DNA of 64,000 bases, from NCBI RefSeq assembly GCF_023278565.1, contig NC_064678.1, forward strand, positions 5,704,001 to 5,768,000, given 5' to 3'. This document shows positions 38,151 through 48,415 of the stretch, piece after piece; position 1 is the first letter of the stretch; each line of letters begins with the position of its first letter. The translations under genes and the position numbers were made by a program. This DNA comes from Colletotrichum lupini. Lineage: Eukaryota; Ascomycota; Sordariomycetes; Glomerellales; Glomerellaceae. A model generated the notes under the pieces. It saw nothing but the letters and a program-made list of their open reading frames with translations, made no database searches and had not been told where the DNA came from.

Positions 38151-38269
38151 ATATACAACACCAGGTATTCGCTGGTCGTCACCGACCCAACTACTAATCC
38201 GGCCCTCATTAGCTTGTCTATGGGAGAGCGGACGGGATCCCGAATTTTCCAACGGGTATGGTCGTATGT
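38151..38269 (-). rRNA. 5S ribosomal RNA, dispersed copy (sequence variant)
   Basis: The minus strand starts ACATACGACCATACCC and contains the internal control elements GTCCGCTCTCCCATAGA and GGGCCGGATTAGTAGTTGGG, then GTGACGACCAGCGAATACC, ending TGTTGTATAT. The span is 119 bases, the usual 5S length. Dispersed 5S copies outside the rDNA are normal in Sordariomycetes. Against the common sequence as I remember it, several positions differ. In the helix after ACCC the change keeps pairing (C-G to T-A plus G-U pairs), but helix I has one C-A mismatch near the ends. A T4 tract lies about 10 bases downstream. Could be a functional minor type or an early pseudogene. Confidence 0.88.
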
Positions 38270-38657
38270 GGTTGAGGCTATTCGGAAAAGGGTCTAGCAA
38301 GACTGAGAAGTTGAGTGCCAGCTGACTGTTTGCTTCACTTCAAGAACGAGATTCTTTCACAGGCACCAAGTCCTACTGAAAAAAATGGAGCCTTTAGAAG
38401 ACGACTGGAGTATTCTGTGATCCTGGTGTCTATGTTGGTGTGGGTACAGTCATACGGTCCATACAAGGCAACTGAGGCCGCGCATATGACAGAGCTCTAT
38501 CAAAACCCCCTGAACCACAACCTTGCCATCCGCCACTGCCCACCGCTATCGAAAAGCAATCATACTAACATCACTCGTGATATAATGAGTTTTTTTTTTC
38601 TCCTTTTAAGTCAAGAAGTCCCCCTTTAGAAAGAAAAAAACGCCCACCCCGGGGGCA
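38270..38657. other. spacer between 5S 5' end and amidotransferase 3' end
   Basis: Upstream flank of the 5S gene (minus strand), then a T-run at about 38588-38599 and an A-run at 38634-38640 near the 3' end of the amidotransferase gene. No gene seen. Confidence 0.45.
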
Positions 38658-39637
38658 TCAGATACCAACCAAGAATCGAAACACCCACTCCGCAGCAACA
38701 CCCGCGTCGTCCTCCCTCCTCGTCGCGTCAAACGCCCGCTGCAGAAACTCTGGCGAGAACCCCTTGGCGGGCGTGTAAAAGTGCTTAATGGTCTCTTCCA
38801 TGATGACCTGGTCGCACTCGAAATGGGGCTGGATCGTGAGGACGCGAGAGGGCTCGTACAGGCCCTGGACCCTGCAGTGCGCGCTGCCGCCGATGTTTTG
38901 CCAGGTTCCTGGAAGAGGTGGGTTCGGTGGCGGGGCGAGGGCTACGTGGTCGCCGTGGCACATTTGTAGCCGGAGACCGTGAGGGGGTGGTGGTGATGAA
39001 GAGCCGGCGTCCTGTTCTGACTCTGTCGTTCTTGTCGTGGGCGCAAGAGCGGCCAGGCAGGGAAAGTCCTCTACGAGGTTCGGGTTCAACGAGATGGTCT
39101 GGACGCCAAACTCGTAGCCGTTGGGGTCCTTTTCCACGACGGCGCCGTGGGGCTCGAGGAGGACTTTGCCGATGAGCTGGTGGCCGAAGCAGGTGCCAAA
39201 GATGCGGACGTTGGGGTGGTGCTCGTAGACGCGCCGGATGAAGTCGCCGAGGCGGAGCACCCAGGGGTCCGTGTCGTAGGCGGCGGCGATGGAGCCCGTG
39301 ATGAGGATGGCGTCGACGTCGGCTGGGTTCGGGTAGTGGCCTGCGACGACGTCCCAGGTCGTGAAGGTGGCGAGGTGGGAGGCTCCGATGCGGGTTGCGG
39401 CGGCGGTGAGGCGTTTGATGTATTGGGCGCTGTAGTATTGTCCGTAGAGGGTTTGGACGGCTGTGACCATTACGTCGGTGTCTAGGATGGCGATGTGTTT
39501 GGGTTTGTCTGCCTTTGGAGGTGTTGCTCCTCCTGGCGCACTGGCGATCGCGCCCCCGGATCCTGTTTCGGGTGTAAGTCTATGAACCACGTGTTGTTGG
39601 GGATGTTGGGCTGACCTTGCAAGTCTTCTTCTCTCAT
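38658..39637 (-). CDS. Class I glutamine amidotransferase-like protein
   Basis: Exons are 39637-39616 (22 bases) and 39562-38658, giving 308 residues. The small first exon is inferred. Without it the first ATG lies after the conserved first strand HIAILDTDV, while ATG-GTCAGC donor and CGAAACAG acceptor restore phase exactly. The nucleophile elbow GTCFGHQLIG holds the catalytic Cys, and IQPHFECD supplies the His and Glu of the triad. The oxyanion/substrate block GYEFGVQTISL is present. The family covers cytosolic GMP-synthase-like amidotransferase proteins of fungi. Substrate unknown. The C-terminal half has a Ser/Pro-rich loop. Confidence 0.82.
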
Positions 39638-40062
39638 TTTGGGTGACAGACGTCTGTCTTACTTTGATTTGGTATCCTACGGGACGAGAAAACACAATTA
39701 CTTTCAATCGGAATCTCAAGTATGAAAAACCGCCAACTGTGATTTGTTGGGCGCTGTGAGTGAAGTCGTGAAGTCTCGGCAGCTGCTCCGAGTCAGATCT
39801 TCGGAGGAGATTTGTCACGGGATCCACGTTTCGGGCGTCAACGCCGGCGTCGGCGTCGGTGCCGAACTTTTGCTGCGGTCCACCGGCGGCTGGTCTAGAA
39901 ATCACTTGCGACGCACGACATCGACCGTGAAAGGTACCAACTCAAAACTGAAATGTATATCTGAGAAGAGAATTATGTGAGACTACCGCGTAGATGTTTA
40001 GGTGTCTATCAACTACATACTATCGTGCCCACATGCTGGATTGAACATGAGCAGCTCACTTC
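39638..40062. other. upstream region of amidotransferase gene, 3' flank of Gfo/Idh gene
   Basis: Both neighbours are minus-strand. A long open frame in the amidotransferase phase crosses part of this region but starts at GTG (39905) and contains no ATG, so it is not taken as coding. Nothing else seen. Confidence 0.5.
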
Positions 40063-41273
40063 TCAATACTTGTACCCCGACTTCTTCAAAATCGTCTCCA
40101 AAAGCACATGGTTCTTCAGAGCTGTCTCAAAGTCCGCATACCGTGAAGTATCGCCTTTGGCGTAGGCGTCAAAAATGAGGAGCGTGTTCAGCCCCGCGGC
40201 CGAAACCTCGACTCCGTCAGGGAGCTTGCCGGTCTCGAGAATGACCTTTTGTTCTTCTCCTCCGACTAACTTGTACTTGAGTTGCTTGCTGGGGCTGTGG
40301 ATCTGCCACTGGCCTCCGTCCCAGACGGCCTCGATTTCCCCCTTGGTGCCGCTGATGATCCAGCGAGCACCGACCTCACCGACCGTGACCGGGGTGGTTC
40401 GGCAGGCAATCGAGGCCACTGCCCCGTTTTGCAGCACGCCTTGGACCAAGATGTGGTCGGGAGAGGACTTTGGGTACGCTGGATCGATCACGCTGCTTCT
40501 GTCGGCTTTGTATAGGGGGACGGAGTCGACGTCGCTCTTTAGAACTGACGACAGGCTGCTGAGATCGAAGTCGCCAACAACGTTTGTGAATGAGTCCAAG
40601 ACTATGTTCCAAGAATATCAGCCTTCGATATTACCAAGTTCGTCAGAATCTCCCAACAGAGATGGAGTAACTTACAATGCCCAAAGCCGATGTGGAATGC
40701 GTTACCTCCGGTTTTGATATCGAGGTAGTACTCCGCGCCCTCCACCCAGAAGTTGGGAGGAAAGTATGGGAGAGTGCCGACGACAGAAGTGTGATTGATC
40801 TCACCAATCTCCCCACTCTGAATGATCTCCCTCAGCTTGAGAGTGAGAGCGTCAGAGCGACCTTGGAGACCAACAATGGTCTTGAGTCCGTCTGACTTGG
40901 CCAGCTGCGTGAGCTGTTCCGCCTCCTGCGCCGAGGCGCCAAGGGGCCACTCGACAAAGACTTGCTTCCTGTTGGCGAGCGCGGGGAGGGTGACGGCGAG
41001 GTGCTTGGTCACGACGACGCTTACGACGACGAGGTCCACATCCGGGTCGCTGGCCAGCTGCTCGACGTCGCCGTATGCTTTGGTCGTGCTCGGAAGCTTA
41101 TGCATCTCGATGGAGCGGCGGGCTGCTTCCGCGGACGAGTTGCAGAGGGCAACAATCTCGTAGTGTAGCGAGTTCTTGAAGGAGGGGAGGATGGCGATGG
41201 AGGCCCAGGCGCCTGGGCCCATGACTGCCTCCTTTGCGGAGAGTCCGATGATGCCTACTCTGATGGGGGCCAT
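40063..41273 (-). CDS. Gfo/Idh/MocA oxidoreductase (GAL80-like)
   Basis: Exons are 41273-40676 and 40601-40063, giving 378 residues. The Rossmann strand IRVGIIGLSA opens the protein. VFVEWPLGASAQEAE occupies the place of the usual E-K-P motif, with Trp replacing the catalytic Lys as in the GAL80 subgroup. GLQGRSDALTLKLREIIQSGEIGEI and the C-terminal alpha/beta domain follow. GAL80 relatives can be regulators or enzymes. Loss of the Lys leaves catalysis doubtful. The gene is divergent from the C6 regulator at 41829 and shares a promoter with CCGCGG palindromes, so regulation by that protein is a reasonable inference. Confidence 0.85.
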
Positions 41274-41828
41274 GATCGCTGGTTGGGAGTTTAGGTGGAA
41301 TGAAAGATGAGTTTGGTGTAAGTCCTCTGTTCAGTGAATGAGATTGCAATGCTGAATATTCAGGGCCTTGATTATCACGGCATCGTTCTTTATATCTACC
41401 AAGAACTTATCCATCTCTGTCCAGACAACCTACCAATAACATCTGGCGGCTCATGTAAGTGGTCGCCGGTGGGCCTGATGCAGTTGATTCAGCGCCTTCT
41501 CGCCTGGATGCCCGATTCGTCGGATTTCCGAACATGAATCTGCGTGGCTTCACACCGCGACATGGCGGAGATGTCGCTTCGTCCCGAAGTCTATCATCCA
41601 AACGTACGATTGTGCCCGGGGTAACATTGTCATTCCCGCGGAGCGGAGTAGTGGGGTGGCTTCCGGACACGGCGAGCCGGTCATCAGTGATTGGCTGGAA
41701 CTCCGCGGAGTGATGACAAACCCCGAGATTGAACCAGGTCCAGCTGAACCTAGATTCTACGCGCAAACTTGACCTCGTCATTTTGCTTAATGGTTGATTC
41801 AATTCATATCTCTGGCGTTTTACTCGAG
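41274..41828. promoter_or_regulatory. shared divergent promoter, Gfo/Idh gene and C6 regulator 1
   Basis: About 555 bases separating the two start codons. Holds two CCGCGG sites (41636-41641 and within 41700-41711). C6 zinc-cluster dimers typically bind CGG/CCG repeats, so this is a plausible self-regulation and target region. Confidence 0.5.
41700..41711. promoter_or_regulatory. 12-base palindrome ACTCCGCGGAGT
   Basis: Perfect inverted repeat with CCG-CGG core, about 120 bases before the ATG of C6 regulator 1 and about 430 before the oxidoreductase ATG. The flanks differ from those of the TCCCGCGGGA sites in the neighbouring module, which would suit recognition by a different zinc-cluster protein. 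Function inferred. Confidence 0.45.
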
Positions 41829-43497
41829 ATGACGTTGGCTGCCAGCCGGAAAAAGTCTTGCGTTCTGTGCCGGACCAGTAAGGCGAGGTGTTCGCTCGGG
41901 ACACCATGCCGGCGCTGTGAGGAAAGGGATTTGAGGTGTAGATACGACCACGTCCCCAAGCAATCAGCTGGATACCGATCACTGCGTCCGGCCGAGACAA
42001 TCGCCGACCGCGGTATTCACGGAGCAATTGATCAGCTGCCCAATGGCACGGAGTCACTGATCCGCATCGAGAGAGACGGCCTGCTTCCGGGGGACCACCC
42101 GCGGCCCGAACGTGAACCGTCGATGGACTGGTCGAACCTCTTGTCAACGGAAATTGCGACGATCCCTTTAGACTCTGACCCTATTTTACAGAGACAACTC
42201 CTAAGTCCAAATCCCTTCTCCTTGAGCTTCGACTCGCCTCAACTTCGCCAGACGGTGCTTGGCGGTGCCGGAGTTCCGTGGCAGCGAAGTAACTCGAGCC
42301 TATTCGGACCAGAGGACCTTGGTGATTTAGGCGTCATGGAGGACACGGAATATCAAGGTCACGAACATCCTTCAAGTGAAATCCAGTTACACAGGGCTTT
42401 CAGGGATTGTCCGGCAAGAAAAATCCGGCCATTCTATCAAGACAAACCCCTCGTCCCGCGAATTACTAAAACGGTGGCAACATGCTTCACAGCCAGAGTC
42501 CTCCTCGGCCAGATCTTATCTTATCCCAAGATGATGATCAAAGGTGGCCGGATGCCGCCTTTCATATTCCCACCCTGCGCCATTGATGGATCTGAGTCAA
42601 TAGTTGGATGTTGTGGCAAGGAGCTTCACCAGTGTCTTCCAGAGCCGCTAGCCATCTGCTGCAACCTCGTGCAAAGCTTTTACCAGAGGACTCCGGGAAG
42701 CGCGGCTTTTGTTTGGAGGAGTATATACAGTGAAGTAGGCAGGATCCGGCAAGAGGTGAGAGGTCAGCGCTTTGCCACGAGTTGTCATCTCACTAGTTAA
42801 CATGAGGTTGAACAGCATTCTTCTTATAACAGCGAACAGATGTTACACGCTCTCCAGGCCGTGGTGATATATCTGCTGCTTCAGGCAAATGACCTCCAAT
42901 CAATACAAGAAAGCAACATCAAAGCGCTACTAGTGGTACCCAATGTAAGAAGCCAGGAGATAGCCAAGTATTATTGCTAACCAGAGCAGCTGCTAGCCAG
43001 GTCGCTGCACCTGACCCTGAATTACGAACTCGACCTGATCAGCAAGCTAAGTCTAGATCGTCGAGGCTGGATTCTTCGTGAGAGTACCAGGAGGTGGGTT
43101 TCGAGAGACTGAGTCAATCGGAGAAGTTTCGCTAACAGCAAGGGACCGCAGGACAATCTGCCTTCTCTTTGGCATTGAGCTTTTGATGGACGTGGATCTG
43201 AACGCAGAGGAACCGGCGGATTGCGGTGGCTATAGTCTCCTGCCACTGCCCTCCGGCAGAGATTTGTGGGAAGCCGTGTCCAGTGACGAGTGGCGTGCAC
43301 GATACAGGAGGCTACGAGCCGAGTCGTGCGGTGAAAAGGTTCTGAGCATCCAGGATCTTCGAAAGGCTAGACGGGCTTTGGGGGCGGACTCTGAAGATCG
43401 AAGCCAGGAGGACCAGCTGGTAGCCCGAGTCGCAAAGTGGTGCGAGGGGATCGATGAATTCGGGATGATGGTCTGGATGGCTGTCATGCTAGAGTGA
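41829..43497 (+). CDS. Zn2Cys6 transcription factor 1
   Basis: Four exons (41829-42755, 42816-42944, 42990-43093, 43152-43497) give 501 residues. The zinc cluster is at the very N-terminus, C11-x2-C14-x6-C21-x5-C27-x2-C30-x6-C37. The next exons encode a short fungal-specific regulatory-type region (ALQAVVIYLLLQ, LRESTRRTICLLFG). The acceptor of exon 2 could be nine bases earlier (42807), in frame. An in-frame ATG at 41790 would add 13 residues. The later ATG is preferred because the cluster follows directly. Likely regulator of the divergent Gfo/Idh gene; nothing shows its inducer. Its 3' end faces the HET gene 86 bases away. Confidence 0.8.
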
Positions 43498-43583
43498 TAG
43501 CATGCGGAAGAGCAGGGCATCGTACGAGAGAGTTCGTGCTTCAAAAGAAGCGATGTTTTAATGGTATATATACCCACTCTGAG

Positions 43584-45389
43584 TTATCCAGAGTTCTCCC
43601 GCTCCGCTTCCGCGATGTCGCATGGTTTCGGTGGCTGTACTACGGCGCCATCTCCTCCGATTTGAGGAGCACGTTCGAGGCGATGACCGGGGCCCTTGCC
43701 ATCGCTGATCGATATGGTCTTCGATTTCCTGATAGGCAGTGGATGAAGAAGGTCCTGGAAAGAAGTGACCTTCAAATACAGTTTGTCGTTGCTCTCCTCA
43801 GTCTCGGAGTATCGCGTTACGAAGAGTGAGAAGCTGATATTCCCGTGCGAAAGGTCCACTGCCTGACGGCCATCAATGATGAATTGCTCCATCAAACTAA
43901 AGGCTTCAATGGGTTGCCCCCGGGCACCACTGCTCTCGTGATCTTTTATCTGCGACATAATGCCGGCACGGCCGGTTGCTTCTTGTAAAGGGATCAAGGC
44001 GTAACGTAAAGGCTGTAGAGCAGAAGAATGTCGCTGGCAAATAAGACACACCTCACCGACCTTGACAGTCTTAAAATAGACGCTGTATGAAGTGATGCAA
44101 GTAAATAGCTTTGATCCGGGCAGGGCATATTGCTGTCTCTGTGACTGCCACAAGTTCTTGGGCCAGGTCTCCATCATCTCCAACGAGAAGTTGGCCGGAA
44201 GTAGGGACCTGTCGATGCTCAGAGTCTCCGCCATCTTGGCCTGCAGATTGATCGACATACGCTCATCCACGTCCTTGGCGATGTATATGGTTTCCTGCTC
44301 GTGCCGTGTGGTACGCGAAGGGATGATCGTAGTAGGAAGCTCTCTGACGTAGATATTATCCCGGTGGTATCGTAGCGGTATGAAGACGACATAGTCGTCT
44401 GGGAAAAGCGTGCATCTTAGACACGTTCTGTTCTCGCCATGAACAAAGAAACTCGCCAAAGTTGCATCCATTCGAATCCCCTTGTTGGTCGATGAGAATT
44501 CCTTCTCTTGCTCGCACATGGCCCAGCTGATGGGTTTTCGCGAGGTAGATTCTGTATCGTACCATGACGCGAACTCCGATGGATGGCGGGCTAGCAACCC
44601 GCGGTACTGCTGCGAGGCTTCCTGCGGCGCGGTCCAACAGAAGAGAGACATGTCAGTGCTGTTCTTAAGAATTTCTTCCTGAAGTCGCATGAAAGCTCGC
44701 GACCCCTCTCCATAGAGCAAGGGCATGTTCACGCGGAAGAGACCGAGCAGGCAGTAGGCTATGTCTTCGACCCGGGTTGTCCGCCTCTTTGACGCCCAAG
44801 ACATTCTCTCCGCAATGCAAACTTCGGTGATTGCCGCGCTGTTTTTGAGTATTCGGGCAGTCTTGCCATGTATCCCCGTCATCGCTGACAATTGTCGCAG
44901 GACGGCGCTGTCGGTCTTGAAGCCGCGAGAGTTCCATTCGCAGTCGAAGAACTCGAGCGTCTTGGGCGCAATGAGCTCTTGAAGGGTCCACCCGCGTTCG
45001 AACCAGCGACACGCGCGCTTGTGTATGCCAGACTCGAAAATGCATAGCGTGGGAGACTCAACAGGTAGGTCCGCGAGATGAGCAAAGCAGATGGCTGAAA
45101 GCTCGTACCACTCGAACATTGAGTTGATCGCCTCCGAGAGTTCGGCACTTGAGGATTTGTCGATACAGCAGGTGTCCACCCATGCCCACTCCAGACCATT
45201 CTGCCTGGCGAGCTCGCATGTCTTCCGGATTTTGGTGTAGCCGGCTTTTTCTTTGGCAGTATTTAGATCTGCAAGCTCCTGGAAGGTCACTTCTCCGGAT
45301 CCCCAGGTATGAGATAGTATGGCGTACGGTGGGAGGTCTGGAGGCATGAAAGCATGAAGCTTCAGACTCCTGGTGTCGATGAGCCACAT
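43584..45389 (-). CDS. HET-domain (heterokaryon incompatibility) protein
   Basis: Intronless, 601 residues. The N-terminal HET domain has the three usual blocks: YAILSHTWG (from about residue 22), LEWAWVDTCCIDKSSSAELSEAI (about 66-88), and the late ACRWFERGWTLQELIAPK. The middle continues with the RRTTRVEDIAYCLLGLF and LLYGEG blocks often seen in HET proteins of this class. The C-terminal half (about 300-601) has no repeat or NACHT domain and no recognised fold. HET proteins trigger cell death in non-self recognition in filamentous fungi, but most members are uncharacterised. It lies between two metabolic modules, and a link to either is not supported. Confidence 0.88.
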   Translation of the reverse strand: MWLIDTRSLKLHAFMPPDLPPYAILSHTWGSGEVTFQELADLNTAKEKAGYTKIRKTCELARQNGLEWAWVDTCCIDKSSSAELSEAINSMFEWYELSAICFAHLADLPVESPTLCIFESGIHKRACRWFERGWTLQELIAPKTLEFFDCEWNSRGFKTDSAVLRQLSAMTGIHGKTARILKNSAAITEVCIAERMSWASKRRTTRVEDIAYCLLGLFRVNMPLLYGEGSRAFMRLQEEILKNSTDMSLFCWTAPQEASQQYRGLLARHPSEFASWYDTESTSRKPISWAMCEQEKEFSSTNKGIRMDATLASFFVHGENRTCLRCTLFPDDYVVFIPLRYHRDNIYVRELPTTIIPSRTTRHEQETIYIAKDVDERMSINLQAKMAETLSIDRSLLPANFSLEMMETWPKNLWQSQRQQYALPGSKLFTCITSYSVYFKTVKVGEVCLICQRHSSALQPLRYALIPLQEATGRAGIMSQIKDHESSGARGQPIEAFSLMEQFIIDGRQAVDLSHGNISFSLFVTRYSETEESNDKLYLKVTSFQDLLHPLPIRKSKTISISDGKGPGHRLERAPQIGGDGAVVQPPKPCDIAEAERENSG

Positions 45390-45868
45390 GGCTTACGGCT
45401 GTGGTATTTCATGGCCTGATGGGTGGATGATCAGAGTGAAAACAAGAGGTGGAGAAGCTTTAGGCGACTGTATGCAAACACGATGCAGCTAATACGACGG
45501 TAATCTCAGTTGGGATGACATCCTGCCTAGTTCTGCCGAACCCCTGCATGGTCAACGATCGCTGCACCTGGCGGTCTCCAACACTGCATTCCCGCTGACT
45601 TGTGATTTTACCAAGTCCTCAGAACTGCCACCTATTGTGACATAGGTTGGTCAAGGCATCGCGGTAGACTCGTGCACCAAGTACAGCGTAAGCTTCAGAG
45701 GCGCTATCGTTCAGCAGAAGCATTTGAGTATAAACCAGTAGATGGGTGCAGTGCCCAATTCTATCTAGAAATTGATACTGGAGTAGTGTATATCCGAAAC
45801 CCCTCTGAGCACACATGTAGCGAGACGACAGCAATCTATATCGACTCGTTCGTAATCTCATGGCCTTG
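45390..45868. other. spacer between HET gene start and MFS gene end
   Basis: Upstream region of the HET gene and 3' flank of the MFS gene. The frame 45619-45930 (minus) runs into the MFS 3' end and has no domain. Nothing else seen. Confidence 0.45.
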
Positions 45869-47646
45869 TCAGTACGCAAATCTCCAACCCCTTTCGACCC
45901 CCGAGTTCTCGGAGTAACCCTCAGCTTCATCCAGTTTCTTATTCAGACGGATCGCACGCCACTTCGCCAAGCCAGCTGACGTTACAACCAGAGCACAACC
46001 CACCAGTACAAGACCGCCGCCTAGTCTGTAGAAGGGCTCCTGCGAACGCGGCCAGAAGTATGGACTGAACCAGTGACTGACCTGGCTGATACAATTGGCG
46101 ATTGCAATGAGTGCGGCCTTCTTGCTCCGAGGGGCTGGAACGACAGTTGTTTCCCACGACAGCTGCAGGTTGAGACCGTTATATGTGCCGGAAATAAGGA
46201 GGAAAAGACCAAAGTAGCGAGCTCCAATGTTCATGGTTGAGATCAGGACTGCACAGCCAGCCGCACTGCCAATGATAGGTAGGACGATGTGCCAGAAAGA
46301 CTCTTGATTCCGACCTGACGACCAGGCAACAGCATATGCAAACACAAATGCGAACGCATACGGGGGAGCTTGAATGAAGTACGTTGTGAGTTCGCCAAAG
46401 TCAAAGGTGTTAACGATCTAGGCATGGTCAGTCATGAGAACCCTGGAATGAACTCTGACAGCTGGAGAGTCAGAGAGCTTACCGAAGGGAAGAAGTCTTT
46501 AAAACTTTGGGCAGTGACCAGGGAGAAATGCAAAAGGCAGAAGATCCAGGTGAAAGGGTCTTTGACAGCATCTCTGAGACCATCCCAAGTGCCTCCGGCA
46601 GCTTCCTCTTTGCCTCCATTGGAGCACAGGATACGGTACTGCGCCATATCTCTCTCCTCAGGAGTCAGAAACCGCGTGTTGTGGGGCCAGTCTGGGAGGA
46701 GAACGTAGGCAGAGAAAGCCACCAGGAACGTCACGATGCCTTCAATGAGAAAGAACCACTGCCAGGAATACAGACCCGAGACACCACCCATTGTAGTGAG
46801 AATTCCTGCCGCAAGGAAGCCTGAGATGATGTTGGATATGGTGTTTCCCGCGTGCCAGATGGCCATTCTGAGAGGACTCTCCTCCTTGGTGTACCAGGAG
46901 GAAGTCACTAACCCGTGTCAGCACTGATCAAAAGCTGACCATCGGGGCAGATGTTGCACTTACTCAGTGTGATTCCCGGAAAGAACGGCGCTTCAGCCAG
47001 ACCGGTGAAGAAGCGCAGAACGGCGAAGCCGGCACCACTAGATGAGAGTCAGTGAACTCCATGGAACTCGTGCTCTCTGCGTTTCTCACTGACCTTTTGA
47101 GGGCGGGAGTGCAGATGGTTGCCGCTCCCCAGGCCACCATCGTTGAGGGTAGGAACCATCTTGGATTTGCCTTGGCCAACCACAAGTTGCCAGGTAATTG
47201 TCCAACAAGATAACCGATGTAAAAAGTTGAGATGCCCAAGTTCCAAATGGTGTCTGACATATGTAGGTTATCCTGCATCCCACTGAGTCTTGCGTTGGAA
47301 ACATTGATGCGGTCGAGATAACTGGAAAGTTGATTTCGTGTTAGTAATGGACCCCTCGCCATCTGAGTTTAACTTGCCTCATGAGAAACATGAGCGTTAT
47401 ACAAGGCATCATCCTCATATCAATCTTTCGTACAATGCTCTTGTTGAGCCTTGTCATATCGATTTCGCTTAACTCACGAAGATGTTCGAAACGGCTCTGG
47501 ATATCTCTAGGAGTTATGTCGTATTGCTGGCTTAGCTTCCCCACGGAGGGATCAGAAGACTTGGTGGGGTCTTCAAGCTCTTCAAATTTTGTGGCATCTT
47601 TGCCAGCACATTCTACCACCGCTCGACCTTCATCGTTGGAGATCAT
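45869..47646 (-). CDS. MFS transporter, anion:cation symporter (DAL5-like) family
   Basis: Five exons (47646-47378, 47321-47094, 47037-46964, 46907-46483, 46417-45869) give 514 residues and about 12 membrane segments. The first intron uses a GC donor (AG|GCAAGT) with a perfect TACTAAC branch point; no GT donor keeps the frame. Family blocks include MSYLDRINVSNARL, GYLVGQLPGNLWL, LPDWPHNTRFLTPEER, the NLQLSWETTVVPAPRSKKAALIA variant of the usual block before TM10, and HWFSPYFWPRSQEPFYRLGGG. DAL5-type carriers move organic anions such as allantoate or nicotinate. Here it neighbours a mitochondrial tricarboxylate carrier and a PrpF isomerase, so an organic-acid substrate is a fair guess. A TCCCGCGGGA site lies 275 bases upstream. 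Confidence 0.88.
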
Positions 47647-48415
47647 GGTAGTTCTCTTGAGTAGTGAGTCAAATCCAAGTCTGTGGAAGCTTGAAATTGC
47701 TTATAAGCGTGGTTGATATCTTGGAGTCTTGACTTCCTACTCCTACTCAGCTCTCCAGCCTGTGACATTGTTTTATACTTATACGACTTAGACTGGCGAG
47801 CTCATCTATCCATGAGCTTGTCCGGGAAGCTTGGCAATCCGGGGACTCCAGACTACCCCGCGTCGACATCGTTCATGGATCCGTACTAGGGTGAGACGGG
47901 AACGCGAGTAAGCAGCCTGCTCCCGCGGGAGGTCGGGCAGTGGAGTGGGCGCAGCAGGCTACTTTCACGGAACAGATGCTAGCGATGTGAAGTGTTTCCT
48001 GAGATGCCGAAAATTCCTCAGGCCACGTCTAGTTCACCACTCTTCCCGTCTTCTCTGTCGCCACTTCATCATCTCTGCTCTTATGCAGCTGCGTCAGACT
48101 CGCCTATCCGGAACCAATGCCCCGCTTGCCTTTAGTAGCTCTGAACTAGTCTAATGGTTTGAATCTGGGGAAAACGGAAATTTTCAACACAAACACAAGC
48201 CTGTGTCAGACCTAGCCAGGATTTTGTAAGGCAAACATTGAAATGATTCGGATGTGCTGAGGCAAGTTGAGTTGGTCAAGAAGCACAGCTTTCGAAGACT
48301 TCTTGCATTTCAGTGGGGCTGCTACTCGTCCAAGGACTGCGTGCTTTTGATAATAACACGGAGAGAACTGGTGCGAAATCCTACAGAATTCCTTGATTTG
48401 CCGCGCCGAGATTTC
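47647..48415. other. MFS promoter region and carrier 3' flank
   Basis: Upstream region of the MFS gene (minus strand), with the palindrome at 47921-47930, then the 3' flank of the mitochondrial carrier. No gene seen. Confidence 0.55.
47920..47931. promoter_or_regulatory. palindrome CTCCCGCGGGAG, copy 1 of the module operator
   Basis: Perfect 12-base palindrome containing the shared decamer TCCCGCGGGA (47921-47930), 275 bases upstream of the MFS start codon. The CCG-CGG core is what C6 zinc-cluster dimers bind. The same decamer occurs in the other two gaps of this module. Confidence 0.6.

Noticed and set aside
39638..39905. Upstream extension of the amidotransferase frame
   Set aside because: Starts at GTG and contains no ATG; a spliced 22-base first exon fits the family start better.
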